Source: DATIUV01 sp049322755 (lineage in GTDB: Bacteria > Pseudomonadota > Gammaproteobacteria > Burkholderiales > UBA6910). From it: DNA of 64,000 nucleotides. Where the stretch lies: assembly GCA_049322755.1 (NCBI GenBank), contig JBMOQX010000052.1:124001-188000 (forward strand), in the 5' to 3' direction. This document shows, piece after piece, positions 24,063-32,857 of the stretch; positions within the stretch are counted from its first letter, which is position 1, and each line of letters starts with the position of its first letter. A model generated the notes under the pieces. The model was not told the origin of the DNA. It searched no databases and worked only from the letters and a program-made list of their open reading frames with translations. The position numbers were made by a program, and so were the translations under genes.

Positions 24063-26927
24063 ATGGCGCGCAAGCCCAGCCCGTTCGCCATCACGCTGCG
24101 CGACTCCCTGCTGCGCAGCGGCGTCGGCCGGCGCATTTTCCTGCTGTTCGTGATCTGCGCCATGCTGCCGACCGCGACGCTGGCCGTGCTGTCGCTGCGG
24201 CAGGTGACTTCCATCGTCGAGCGCTACCAGATCGAGAACCTGCACGACTCGGCCAAGAACTTCACCATCGCCATCTACCAGCGCCTGCTGCTGGCGGACA
24301 CCGAGCTCGCCGAGATCGCCCCCGGTACCGTTTACGAGCGCGGCACGTTGCGGCTCTCGCCGCGAGCTTCCGCGAGCGAGGCCTTCGTCGGCTACGCGTT
24401 TCTCGACGCGCAGGGCAAGTGGCACGCGACCACGCCGGCGATGCCGGAGCTTCCCGCTTTGACGCCATCCCAGGAGAAGCACATCGCTTCCGGCATGAGC
24501 CTGCTGCTCAGCGTGCCCGGCAAAACCGAGGCCCGAACGGTCGTGCTAATGCGCACTCTCGGTTCCACGTCCGGCGGCGCGCGGCTGCTGGCCGCGCGCA
24601 TCGACAGCGGCTACCTGTGGATGGATGCACCCAGCATGGTGCCCAGCGGCATCGTCTGCATCCTGGACAGCGCCGCCGAACCGCTCTTCTGCCCCGCGCC
24701 GGCGCTCGCTGCCGACAGCGAGGCCGTGCGCGCCGCACCGCCGGTTTCGGCACCGGGCGACAGGATCGAGCGCGGCCAGCGCTACGTCACGGTCAGCCGC
24801 GACATGTTCCTCGCACCGCGTTTCCTGGTGCCGCGGTGGACGCTGATGGTGGGCGAGGAAGGCGAGGATTTCCTGGAGCCGCTCGCCGCCTTCCGCAGCA
24901 TCTTCGGCTGGGTCGCTGTGCTCGCGCTGCTGGTGGTGGCGCTGCTCTCCGCCAACCTGATCCGCCGCAGCCTGGTGCCGTTGCAGCAGCTCACCCACAC
25001 CACCCAGCGCCTCGCCCACGGCGACCTGCGCGCACGCGTGCCAGTGGAGGGCAGCGACGAATTCGCCACGCTCGGCGCGTCGTTCAACGACATGACCGAC
25101 CAGCTCGAACGCCAATTCCGCGTGCTCGCGACGCTGGCCGAGATCGACCGCCGGGTGCTGGCCAGCTCGCGCCTGGAGGACATCGTCGACGTGGTCGTCA
25201 CCTGCGCCCGCGAAGTGATCGTTTGCGACGCCGTGAGCTTCGCCGTGCTTGACGGCCTCGACGGCAACCACATGAGGGTGTTCCATGATCACGCCGGCCA
25301 CGATTCCACCGTGGAGGGGACGCGGTACGCGCTGCCCCCGGAGGTTGCGCGCTACCTCGCTGGCCGCACTTCCTCCTCGCTCCTGCTGGACGAGCCGGGC
25401 GCCCCGGACTTCCTCGAGCCGCTGACGCAGGCCGGCGCCCGCCGTGCGCTGGTGCTGCCGCTCATGGTGAAGGGGCGACTCACAGCGGTGCTGTGCATCG
25501 GCTACCGCGACCCGGCGCCGATCGAGGACGCGCTGGAGTCCGAGGCGCGGGACTTCGCCGACCGCATCGCGGTGGCCATGGCCAACGCCGCCTGGGAGGC
25601 GGAGCTCTACCGCCGCGCCCATTTCGACGTGCTCACCGGGCTGCCCAACCGCCAGCTGGTGCAGGACCGCCTGCAACAGGCGCTGGCCCACGCCAGCCGC
25701 ACCGGCAGCGCGGTGGCGATTCTGTTCGTCGACCTGGACCGTTTCAAGCAGATCAACGACTCCCTCGGCCACAGCGCCGGCGACGCCGTGCTGCAACAGA
25801 TCGCCCAGCGCTTTGCGCCCCTGATGCGCACCGAGGACACGCTGGCGCGCCTCGGCGGCGACGAGTTCCTGGTGGTGCTGCCGGCGATCGAGGACCGCGA
25901 CGCCGCGCCCGCGGTGGCGACCGCGGTGGCCGAGCGCCTGATCGAAGCCGCCGGCGGCAGCATCGTGATCAACGGCCAGAGCGTCCAGCTCGCGGCCAGC
26001 GTCGGCATCGCGATCTTCCCGGCCGACGGCAAGAACGTGGAGGAGCTGCTGAAGAACGCGGACGCGGCCATGTACGACGCCAAGGAGGCGGGGCGCGCGG
26101 GTCACCGGTTCTACGCGCCGGAGCTAAACGCCCGCGCCATGCGCCGGCTGATGATCGAGCAGGGTCTGCGGGGCGCACTGGAGCGGGACGAGCTGTCGAT
26201 CCACTTCCAGCCCAAGTTCAGCGCCCGCTCCGGCCGCCTGGTGGGCGCTGAGGCGCTGATGCGCTGGAAGGAGCCGCGGGAAGGCTACATCGCGCCGAGC
26301 GAGTTCATTCCGGTGGCCGAGGACAGCGGCCTGATCCTGCCGCTGGGCAAGTGGATCCTGCGCGCCACCTGCCGCCAGATCCGCTCCTGGCGCGACCGCG
26401 GCCTTTCGGTGGTGCCGGTGTCGGTCAACTGCTCGGCGCGCGAGCTGCGGCAGCTCGATCTCGCCGGCCAGGTGGAAACCGTGCTCAGCGAGAACGCCCT
26501 TGACCCCACGCTGCTGGAAATCGAGATCACGGAGAGCATCGCGATGGAGGACATCCACGCGTCGATCCGCGTGCTGAGCGCGCTGCGCGCCGCGGGCGTG
26601 CGCCTCGCGCTGGACGACTTCGGCACCGGCTACTCGTCGCTGAGCCATCTCAAGGAACTGCCGGTGGACATCCTCAAGATCGACCAGGCGTTCGTGCGCA
26701 ATGTGACCCAGGGCGGCCGCGACGCCGCCATGGTGCACTCCATCATCGTGCTGGCCCACAGCCTCGGGCTCACCGTGGTGGCCGAAGGCGTGGAGACCGA
26801 AGCCGAGCGCCGCTTCCTGCGCGACGCCAATTGCGACCAGATGCAGGGCTACCTGTTAGGCCGCCCGGCGGCCGCCGAGGAGTTCGAGAAACTGCTGGGC
26901 GAAGCGAAGGCCGCCCACGCGGGCTGA
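24063..26927 (+). CDS. Membrane-bound HAMP-GAF-GGDEF-EAL cyclic-di-GMP protein
   Basis: The product is 954 residues. Membrane segments at about 23-44 and 281-302 enclose a periplasmic sensor region; a HAMP domain (about 303-355), a GAF domain (about 375-515), a GGDEF domain and an EAL domain follow. The cyclase motif is an intact GGDEF near residue 597, with an inhibitory RxxD site (RTED) five residues before it. The EAL domain keeps EALMRW, EITES and DDFGTGYSSL. Both activities may therefore be present: c-di-GMP synthesis and hydrolysis. It is cotranscribed with the prepilin gene, suggesting control of a surface structure. Confidence 0.93.
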   Translation: MARKPSPFAITLRDSLLRSGVGRRIFLLFVICAMLPTATLAVLSLRQVTSIVERYQIENLHDSAKNFTIAIYQRLLLADTELAEIAPGTVYERGTLRLSPRASASEAFVGYAFLDAQGKWHATTPAMPELPALTPSQEKHIASGMSLLLSVPGKTEARTVVLMRTLGSTSGGARLLAARIDSGYLWMDAPSMVPSGIVCILDSAAEPLFCPAPALAADSEAVRAAPPVSAPGDRIERGQRYVTVSRDMFLAPRFLVPRWTLMVGEEGEDFLEPLAAFRSIFGWVAVLALLVVALLSANLIRRSLVPLQQLTHTTQRLAHGDLRARVPVEGSDEFATLGASFNDMTDQLERQFRVLATLAEIDRRVLASSRLEDIVDVVVTCAREVIVCDAVSFAVLDGLDGNHMRVFHDHAGHDSTVEGTRYALPPEVARYLAGRTSSSLLLDEPGAPDFLEPLTQAGARRALVLPLMVKGRLTAVLCIGYRDPAPIEDALESEARDFADRIAVAMANAAWEAELYRRAHFDVLTGLPNRQLVQDRLQQALAHASRTGSAVAILFVDLDRFKQINDSLGHSAGDAVLQQIAQRFAPLMRTEDTLARLGGDEFLVVLPAIEDRDAAPAVATAVAERLIEAAGGSIVINGQSVQLAASVGIAIFPADGKNVEELLKNADAAMYDAKEAGRAGHRFYAPELNARAMRRLMIEQGLRGALERDELSIHFQPKFSARSGRLVGAEALMRWKEPREGYIAPSEFIPVAEDSGLILPLGKWILRATCRQIRSWRDRGLSVVPVSVNCSARELRQLDLAGQVETVLSENALDPTLLEIEITESIAMEDIHASIRVLSALRAAGVRLALDDFGTGYSSLSHLKELPVDILKIDQAFVRNVTQGGRDAAMVHSIIVLAHSLGLTVVAEGVETEAERRFLRDANCDQMQGYLLGRPAAAEEFEKLLGEAKAAHAG

Positions 26928-27084
26928 CCGCGTGGGCACGGCAACCGTCACGATCCTGTTACCGATGGCACTGCGACGCCTGGTATACCGGTCCGCGAAG
27001 CACCCGAGCGCGGCCAGCTCCCATTCCTTGGGGCACCGCGCGGGCCGACCGGCGGCGGACGCAGGTTCCCCGAGCACTCTCAGG

Positions 27085-27300
27085 TCAGGCGCGACTCCAG
27101 CGATTGCCGCGCCCGCGGCGAACGAATCCGGCCACGTTGCCGAATAGCCGGACGATGGCCGCGCCGGCGTCCTGCAGCGCTTCCTTAATGGCCCGGGCGT
27201 GGTCTTCCTGGGCCCGCCGCACCATCTCGTCCACCTCCATTTGCGTCGGCAGGCGGTGGCCGGGGACGATTCTTCCGGTTTTCTTGATGTGCTCGTCCAT
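27085..27300 (-). CDS. Small protein, paralogue of the 20.1-kb small protein
   Basis: The product is 71 residues (start MDEHIKKTGRIVPGH). The segment TQMEVDEMVRRAQEDHARAI aligns with the protein at 19934-20119. An Arg/Gly-rich end follows (FVRRGRGNRWSRA). The gene begins one base after the stop of the small gene at 27302-27502, so both are one unit. The function is unknown; I do not recognise a named family. Confidence 0.6.
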   Translation of the reverse strand: MDEHIKKTGRIVPGHRLPTQMEVDEMVRRAQEDHARAIKEALQDAGAAIVRLFGNVAGFVRRGRGNRWSRA

Positions 27301-27301
27301 G

Positions 27302-27502
27302 TCACGACGTCTTGTGTTGGCGATAAAGGCCACGGCCGAACTGCTCCAGCGCGCGGATCGTCTGGCGGACGAAATTCACCGCCGCTTCAACGCTGTCGAT
27401 GAACCCTTCCGCGGTCTGAAGATTGCGGAGCGCGTGCTCCCGCTCGTGGCGGGCGAGGGGGAGTTCGGCGATCCGCCGGTACAGGTTTTTGCTGCGATGC
27501 AT
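27302..27502 (-). CDS. Small basic helical protein
   Basis: The product is 66 residues, starting at an ATG with AAAGGAA nine bases upstream. It is predicted to be helical, with NLYRRIAELPLARHEREHAL followed by TAEGFIDSVEAAVNFVRQTI. The gene precedes the paralogue at 27085-27300 by one base. The AT-rich region 27503-27731 upstream contains a small palindrome (ATTAGTCCCTAAT) and is the likely promoter. The function is unknown. Confidence 0.6.
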   Translation of the reverse strand: MHRSKNLYRRIAELPLARHEREHALRNLQTAEGFIDSVEAAVNFVRQTIRALEQFGRGLYRQHKTS

Positions 27503-27731
27503 CTTGAAATTCCTTTCGGTTTCGTCAAATCTTCCAAGGCGGCGTCGCTTTCGTTTCAACGCCTTAAGTTAAATCATTAGTCCCTAATACTAGGCGGATG
27601 TTGCATCGCAACAAGCGAAATCTTTTCAGGCGATGAATGAGCCGCGCTAATGCATAGGCGCCGCCCGATACCGCCCGAACCCGCGGCACCGGCAGCGCTC
27701 CCATCCCCGCCGCCCCGACGAAAACCACCCC

Positions 27732-28589
27732 ATGCCGTCCAAGACTCTCCGCCGCCTTCACCCCGCCTACCGCGACGACATCGGGGACCTGGTGACCCGC
27801 CGGCCTCTGCCCGGCCCGGGCATCCAGCAGGTGGATCCGTTCCTGTTCCTCAACCACCACGGCCCGCAGACCTACGCACCGAACAACGCCGGCCTGCCGT
27901 TCGGGCCGCATCCGCACCGCGGCTTCGAGACCGTCACCTTCATCCTCGCCGGCGAGCTCGCCCACCGCGATTCGGCGGGACACGAGAGCGTGATCCGGGC
28001 GGGCGGCGTGCAGTGGATGACGGCGGGGCGCGGCATCGTCCACGCCGAACTCTCGCCGGACGAATTCAAGCGCCGCGGCGGCGCGATGGAAATCCTGCAG
28101 CTGTGGGTCAACCTGCCGGCGCGGCTCAAGTTCACGGCGCCCGCCTACACCGGGCTGCAGCGCGAAGCGATTCCCGCCATCCCGTCCCCCGACGGAAGAG
28201 CGACGGTCAACCTGATCGCCGGCGAGTGGAGCGGCGAGGTGGGCCCGATCGCATCGCTGACCGGCGTCTTCATGTCCACCGTGGAACTTCAATCCGGCGG
28301 GCGCGTGACGTTCGGCGACGCCGGCGGGAGAAACGTCTTTCTTTACGTCGTGCGGGGATCGATCGACATCGCCGGCGCGAAAGCGCCCCAGCACCACCTG
28401 GCAGAACTGAGCGATGCCGGCGACGAAGTGGAAATCGCGAGCGCCCAAGGCGCCGTGCTGCTCTTCGGGCACGCCGGCCCCATCGGCGAGCCGGTCGTCG
28501 CCCATGGGCCGTTCGTGATGAACACCCGGGAAGAAATCGTCCAGGCGATCCGGGATTACGAGGCGGGCAGGTTCGAGCCGCCGTCGTGA
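27732..28589 (+). CDS. Pirin family protein
   Basis: The product is 285 residues of the bicupin pirin family. The metal site of the N-terminal cupin is visible in FGPHPHRGFETVTFILAGEL and GRGIVHAELS (three His and a Glu). A second cupin half without clear metal ligands follows (GRVTFGDAGGRNVFLYVVRG). Some pirins have quercetinase activity or bind partner proteins; the function here is not determined. The gene stands alone. Confidence 0.9.
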   Translation: MPSKTLRRLHPAYRDDIGDLVTRRPLPGPGIQQVDPFLFLNHHGPQTYAPNNAGLPFGPHPHRGFETVTFILAGELAHRDSAGHESVIRAGGVQWMTAGRGIVHAELSPDEFKRRGGAMEILQLWVNLPARLKFTAPAYTGLQREAIPAIPSPDGRATVNLIAGEWSGEVGPIASLTGVFMSTVELQSGGRVTFGDAGGRNVFLYVVRGSIDIAGAKAPQHHLAELSDAGDEVEIASAQGAVLLFGHAGPIGEPVVAHGPFVMNTREEIVQAIRDYEAGRFEPPS

Positions 28590-28810
28590 GCGAAAGACAT
28601 TGGCTGCCCGGACGGTTTCGGCTCACGGGCACCCGACGCGGATTCATTGAGGGCGGCATCGGAGCACGCCGCCGTGCCGGCGAAAGCCGGCATCCGGTGC
28701 AGCGGCCGGGTCACCTGGGAACGAGTCCTGGACCCCGCCGTTCACCGGGGTGACGAACCCCCTCGGCCACCTGCGCCGGGGCGACGTCCTCCCTTGGGCG
28801 AACTGCGCGG

Positions 28811-29833
28811 CTACGCCACCGCGACGCTCGCCTCACCCCGCGCGACCCGCACGAGGCCGCCGCGTGTGCCGCTTCCCTTCGTCAACTCCAGCGCCGCGTT
28901 CACCACCGCGTCCGCCTGCGGAACGCCGGCCTGCTCCACCGCCCACGAACCGGCGCTGGGCGCGTCGGGGCCGGTGATGCGCACCACCGGCGCGCGCAGC
29001 GCGTCGAACGCGCGCGTGGCGGCCAGCGCGGCGATCTCGGCAGCGACGCCACAGAGGCCGTTCGCTTCGGTGACCACGATCAGCCGCCCGGTCTTGCGCA
29101 CCGAGCGCAGCACGGCGTCCTCGTCCAGCGGCTTCAGCGTCCGCAGGTCGATCACCTCGGCCGCCACGCCTTCGGCGGCGAGCTGCTCCGCCGCCTTCAG
29201 GCACACGCCGACGGTCTTGGCGTAGCTCACCAGCGTGACGTCGATCCCTGTGCGGCGCACCGCCGCGCTTCCGAGCGGCACCACGTGCTCGGGATCGTCG
29301 GGCACCTCGCCTTCCTCGTAGAGCAGGCCGATGTCGGTGAAGAACAGCACCGGGTTGTCGTCGCGGATCGACGAGCGCAGCAGGCCGTGGAAGTCGGCCG
29401 GCGTCGCCGGCATCACCACCTTCACGCCCGGCGTATGCACGAACATCGCCTCCAGGTTGTGGTTGTGCTGCGCGCCCACCGCCCAGCCGGCGCCGGTCAT
29501 CGTCATCGCCACCAGCGGAAAGCTGAACTGCCCGCCGGAGAGGTAGCGCAGCTTGCCGGCGCTGTTGACGAGCGCGTCCATGGAGTACGCGAGGAAGGGC
29601 GCGAACAGCAGGTCCACAACGGGCCGAAGCCCGCTGGCGGCGGCGCCGGCGGCGGTGCCGGCGATGATGGCCTCCGCCAGCGGCGTGTTGCGCACGCGCC
29701 CGGCGCCGAAGGCGTCGACCAGGTCGCGGCGCTTGGTGGCGACGCCCTCGCCCATCAGCAGCACGGCGGAATCGCGCGAGAGCTCCTGGCGCAGCGCGAG
29801 GTGAATGGCTTTTTCAACGGTCATGCAGGTCAT
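28811..29833 (-). CDS. Thiamine-dependent dehydrogenase E1 component, beta subunit
   Basis: From the ATG at 29833 (AAGGAAA upstream) the product is 340 residues. Transketolase pyrimidine-domain features are seen in RVRNTPLAEAIIAGTAAGAA and PVVDLLFAPFLAYSMDALVN, and the C-terminal domain in AAEVIDLRTLKPLDEDAVL. It pairs with the alpha subunit encoded just upstream. Together they would decarboxylate a 2-oxoacid or cleave acetoin with thiamine diphosphate. No E2 or E3 gene is adjacent, so the acceptor is unknown. Confidence 0.88.
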   Translation of the reverse strand: MTCMTVEKAIHLALRQELSRDSAVLLMGEGVATKRRDLVDAFGAGRVRNTPLAEAIIAGTAAGAAASGLRPVVDLLFAPFLAYSMDALVNSAGKLRYLSGGQFSFPLVAMTMTGAGWAVGAQHNHNLEAMFVHTPGVKVVMPATPADFHGLLRSSIRDDNPVLFFTDIGLLYEEGEVPDDPEHVVPLGSAAVRRTGIDVTLVSYAKTVGVCLKAAEQLAAEGVAAEVIDLRTLKPLDEDAVLRSVRKTGRLIVVTEANGLCGVAAEIAALAATRAFDALRAPVVRITGPDAPSAGSWAVEQAGVPQADAVVNAALELTKGSGTRGGLVRVARGEASVAVA

Positions 29834-29852
29834 GGTCGGTTTCCTTGTGCTC

Positions 29853-30857
29853 TCAGGCATACACGGGTTCGGTCAGCGCTTGCGGCGACGGCCAGGGGCT
29901 CGCCTGCCCGAAGGCAGCCGCCGCTTCCATCTGCTCGCGCGCGCGGCGCTCGATGGCCTCGACCCCGGCGGCGTCCATCAGCCCCGCGGCGACGAGGCGC
30001 GCGGCCTGCAGCCGGATGGGATCGCGCTCGAGCCAGACCTTCTGCTCGGCCGGGTCGACGTAGGCCTGGTCGTCGGGCTCGTAGTGGCCGCGCTGGCGGT
30101 AGGTGCGAAGCTCCAGGAACCGCGGCCGGCCGCTCGCGCGGATCTCGGCCACCGCCCGCGACGCCGCCGCGTACACCGCCTCGACGTCGTTGCCGTCCAC
30201 CGTCTGCACCGGCAACCCGTGGCCGCGCGCCCAGGACGAGATGGCGTCGTCGGCCATCGTCTCCAGCCGGTGCACGTAGGCCTGCCACTGGTTGTTCTCG
30301 CATACGAACAGCAGCGGCAGCTCCCAGCGCACCGCCAGGTTGACCGCCTCGTGGAAGATGCCCTCGCACGCGGCGCCGTCGCCGAAGAACACCGCGACGA
30401 TGCCGCCCGCCTCGCCCTTGCCCATCTTCTGCGCCAGCGCGACGCCCGGCGCGAGCGAGAGCTCGCCGCCGACGATGGTGGAGGTGAGCACCACGCCCAG
30501 CTCCTTGGCCGAGATGTGCAGCGTGCCGCTCAATCCGCCGCAGTAGCCGTCGGCGCGCCCCAGCACTTCGGCGAAGAGCCGCCCCGGGTCCGCGCCGCGC
30601 GCGAGCAGGTACCCGGCGCTGCGGTGGTTGGTGAGAATGCGATCGCGCGCATCGAGCGCCGCGACGACGCCCGCCGCGCACGCCTCCTGCCCGGCAGTGG
30701 TGCAGGTGCCCGGCCCGCCCCCCTGCTGGATCGCCACCGCCTGCAGGTCGAACGCGCGGATTTGCGCCATCGTCTCCAGCAGGCGAACGCGCTCGGCGTC
30801 CGTCAGGGAAGGAACCATCGCCGCCACGCCGCCGGGGAAGCAGCCGTCAGCAGCCAT
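29853..30857 (-). CDS. Thiamine-dependent dehydrogenase E1 component, alpha subunit
   Basis: The product is 334 residues, starting at an ATG after GGGAGG. The thiamine diphosphate motif is intact, beginning GDGAACEGIFHEAVNLA and ending CENN about residues 165-195. The phosphorylation-loop-like region YRQRGHYEPDD is seen further on. It resembles acetoin/pyruvate dehydrogenase E1 alpha subunits. Its stop is followed by the beta subunit gene within about 20 bases. The pair stands without lipoyl-carrier genes. Confidence 0.9.
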   Translation of the reverse strand: MAADGCFPGGVAAMVPSLTDAERVRLLETMAQIRAFDLQAVAIQQGGGPGTCTTAGQEACAAGVVAALDARDRILTNHRSAGYLLARGADPGRLFAEVLGRADGYCGGLSGTLHISAKELGVVLTSTIVGGELSLAPGVALAQKMGKGEAGGIVAVFFGDGAACEGIFHEAVNLAVRWELPLLFVCENNQWQAYVHRLETMADDAISSWARGHGLPVQTVDGNDVEAVYAAASRAVAEIRASGRPRFLELRTYRQRGHYEPDDQAYVDPAEQKVWLERDPIRLQAARLVAAGLMDAAGVEAIERRAREQMEAAAAFGQASPWPSPQALTEPVYA

Positions 30858-31037
30858 GGCCGCCTCCCGCCGCCGGAGCGGACGCAAACACGTCGAGATC
30901 GAATCGGAGTACTTCGGAACTGCCCCAGCGAACGTCCATGTCTCTGCTCCCGGAAAAAGAAAACCAGCGGCGCAGAGATTACCGGGGAAGGAAAGTGGAC
31001 TTTCCTAAACTTTCGCTATGGGGATGCTAAAAGATTC

Positions 31038-31256
31038 TTAAGCCTTTAGGGAGCCATCGGTGCGCTGCTCGATGCGGCGCATCTTGTCCACGGTCGTGCT
31101 GGCGTGCCAGACGACATGGAACTTGTCGAAGATGATACGCGCCTCGGGCAGGTGCCCGGCGCGGCCCCGGATGAACGCATGCGACATGTCGATGCTCACC
31201 GAGCTCACCTGCTCGGGCCCACAACCGCGGCTGGCCAGCTTTTCGGCCAGCGCCTG
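31038..31256 (-). pseudogene. ISL3 family transposase fragment
   Basis: Seventy-two codons plus a stop remain: VSSVSIDMSHAFIRGRAGHL, then PEARIIFDKFHVVWHASTTV and DKMRRIEQRTDGSLKA. This is the middle of an ISL3-type DDE transposase, including the DMS (first Asp) and FDKFHV (second Asp) regions. A TGA lies in frame just upstream, and both the N-terminal third and the C-terminal half are missing. No terminal inverted repeats were found. It marks a former insertion in a decayed interval. Confidence 0.82.
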
Positions 31257-31284
31257 TCACAGCGCTACGCGCCATGCCTGGCGC

Positions 31285-31315
31285 ACCAAAGAAAAAGCCC
31301 GCCATATGGCGGGCT
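31285..31315 (-). terminator. Intrinsic terminator of the PEP-CTERM gene
   Basis: A perfect 20-base palindrome (AGCCCGCCAT/ATGGCGGGCT, 31296-31315) is followed on the minus strand by TTTTTCTTT. It stands 23 bases after the PEP-CTERM gene stop. Confidence 0.85.
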
Positions 31316-31338
31316 CTCCTGCGACTTCGGCGCTGACT

Positions 31339-31956
31339 TCAGCGAGCGCGCCGACGCCGTTCGAACCCCAGCGCCAGCAACGCTGCAGCGAGCAGCCCCA
31401 GCGAGGCCGGTTCGGGCACGCTGGCCGATGTGCCTGCGGTGTTGATCACCAGGTGCTCGATCACAAAGCCGGACTGCGCTCCCTGGTTGTGGTTGAAGGA
31501 AAACGAGTTGAAGGCAGCTCCGGCGAAATTGATGATGCCCTGGCCGTCGTTCTCCGTCGAAGTGATCGTCGTGCCGTCAAAGGTCGTGCCGAACTGCGCC
31601 GTGAACGAGATCGTGACCGGCCCATTGCTGGTGGCGAAGCCGGATAACGTTTCCACCGGCGGCGTGCCGATACTGCTCAGCGCATCGAACTCGATCTCGA
31701 TCGAATCAATCGCCTGAGAAAAGCTCAGTGTGTAACTGCCACTTGAATTGTTTCCGCCGAGCCACAGACCGGCAAACTGACCGCTGGAAATGAAGCTGAT
31801 GTTGCCCCCGACGGTCGTCGTGGTCAGCGTGACGCCACCGACGGTCACCGGGTTGCCCGAAGCGAGATTGGCGTCGGTGAACGTGATCAGCGTCGCATTG
31901 GCCGCACTGGCGCCGGCAAGGAGCGAGAAAACGGCCGTAAGCAATCGAAGTTTCAT
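31339..31956 (-). CDS. PEP-CTERM sorting domain-containing exported protein
   Basis: The product is 205 residues, starting at an ATG with AGGAGAG six bases upstream. A signal peptide (LLTAVFSLLAGASAANA) is followed by a beta-rich, Ser/Thr/Gly-rich body without known catalytic motifs. The C-terminus is a textbook PEP-CTERM signal: VPEPASLGLLAAALLALGFE plus RRRRAR. Such proteins are cut by an exosortase, usually for release into an extracellular matrix. No exosortase gene lies in the window. A strong terminator follows. Confidence 0.9.
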   Translation of the reverse strand: MKLRLLTAVFSLLAGASAANATLITFTDANLASGNPVTVGGVTLTTTTVGGNISFISSGQFAGLWLGGNNSSGSYTLSFSQAIDSIEIEFDALSSIGTPPVETLSGFATSNGPVTISFTAQFGTTFDGTTITSTENDGQGIINFAGAAFNSFSFNHNQGAQSGFVIEHLVINTAGTSASVPEPASLGLLAAALLALGFERRRRAR

Positions 31957-32129
31957 TTCTCTCTCCTGGAGCGGCAACAGCTCTGAGCGTTGCGCTCGCT
32001 GCTGGCGTACTCCGCAATAAAGAGCAGCATTTGTACCGGGTTCAAGCGAGGGTCTCAAAACAAAGACTTACAGCTATATATTCGGGCTGCGAGGCGATCA
32101 CCGCGGCTTGATGTAAAAAAAGGCGACGG

Positions 32130-32468
32130 CTCAAGGGCAGGCCGAACGACTACTTCGTTCGGCACGCCTACTTCAAGTCGCCGCTGCCCAAGCCGGAGTT
32201 CGCCCACCCCGACCGGGACGACTGCGGAATCATCTGGTTCGCGCCGATCGCCCCGATGACCGGCCGGCACGTCGAGGAGGTGCTCGGCCTCTGCCGCCCG
32301 CTGTTTGAGCGGTTTGCCTTCGATTTCTACGCGGCGCCGCGCCTGGAACCTTCGGTCCACGCGTCAGGGGCCGTTCGCGTCCCGCGTGAACGGACGCCCC
32401 GGATTTCAGGAGCTGGAAGGCACGTGCGGCCCTTTCCGGGGGGTTGGCAGGCTTGCATAACTAACTGA
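32130..32468 (+). pseudogene. FAD-linked oxidase fragment (vanillyl-alcohol oxidase/cresol dehydrogenase type)
   Basis: The frame reads LKGRPNDYFVRHAYFKSPLP, then PDRDDCGIIWFAPIAPMTG and EEVLGLCRPLFERFAFDFYA. These match the cap domain of VAO-type flavoproteins. The remaining parts (about 400 residues, including the FAD-binding half) are absent, and after about 32345 the similarity stops and the frame runs on to a TAA or TGA near 32468. There is no start codon. It is a relic, next to an ISL3 fragment. Confidence 0.65.
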
Positions 32469-32629
32469 TTTTTTAAAGATTGTATTTTCGCCGATCATTG
32501 GGTCGAAAAAACTTACATCCAAAAATGAGGGGACCGGGGCTGGCCATTGGGTCGAGCAACAAGGAAGTGACATCCGTTCCGAGCAGACTAAAGGTTCGCA
32601 TTGTTGTGGCCATTGCTGGTCCCGTCGCA

Positions 32630-32740
32630 CTACACGCCCTGCCTCTGCTGCTTCTTGAGCTTCTTTTCCTGCTTTTTCTCCTTCGGCGTCTTGGTGGACT
32701 GCTTCTTGGTTTCCTTCTTCGTGTCTCTGGCATGTCCCAT
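32630..32740 (-). CDS. 36-residue Lys-rich small protein
   Basis: The product has 36 residues: it begins MGHARDTKKETKKQSTKTPK and continues with Lys and Gln to QRQGV. Fifteen of 36 residues are Lys or Arg. The ATG has AGGGAG seven bases upstream. Very short proteins with this MGHARD..KKETKK opening recur in proteobacterial genomes, from memory; no function is known. It is monocistronic and is easily missed because of its size. Confidence 0.6.
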   Translation of the reverse strand: MGHARDTKKETKKQSTKTPKEKKQEKKLKKQQRQGV

Positions 32741-32857
32741 GGCTAAGCTCCCTGAAGTGGATTTCAAACGCGGCCGCGCCGGTCAATCATCCGGCTGGCG
32801 GCCGAACCTGGCGAAAGATATCAAACCAACTTCCGTTGCGGTAGCACCGTTGGGGCA

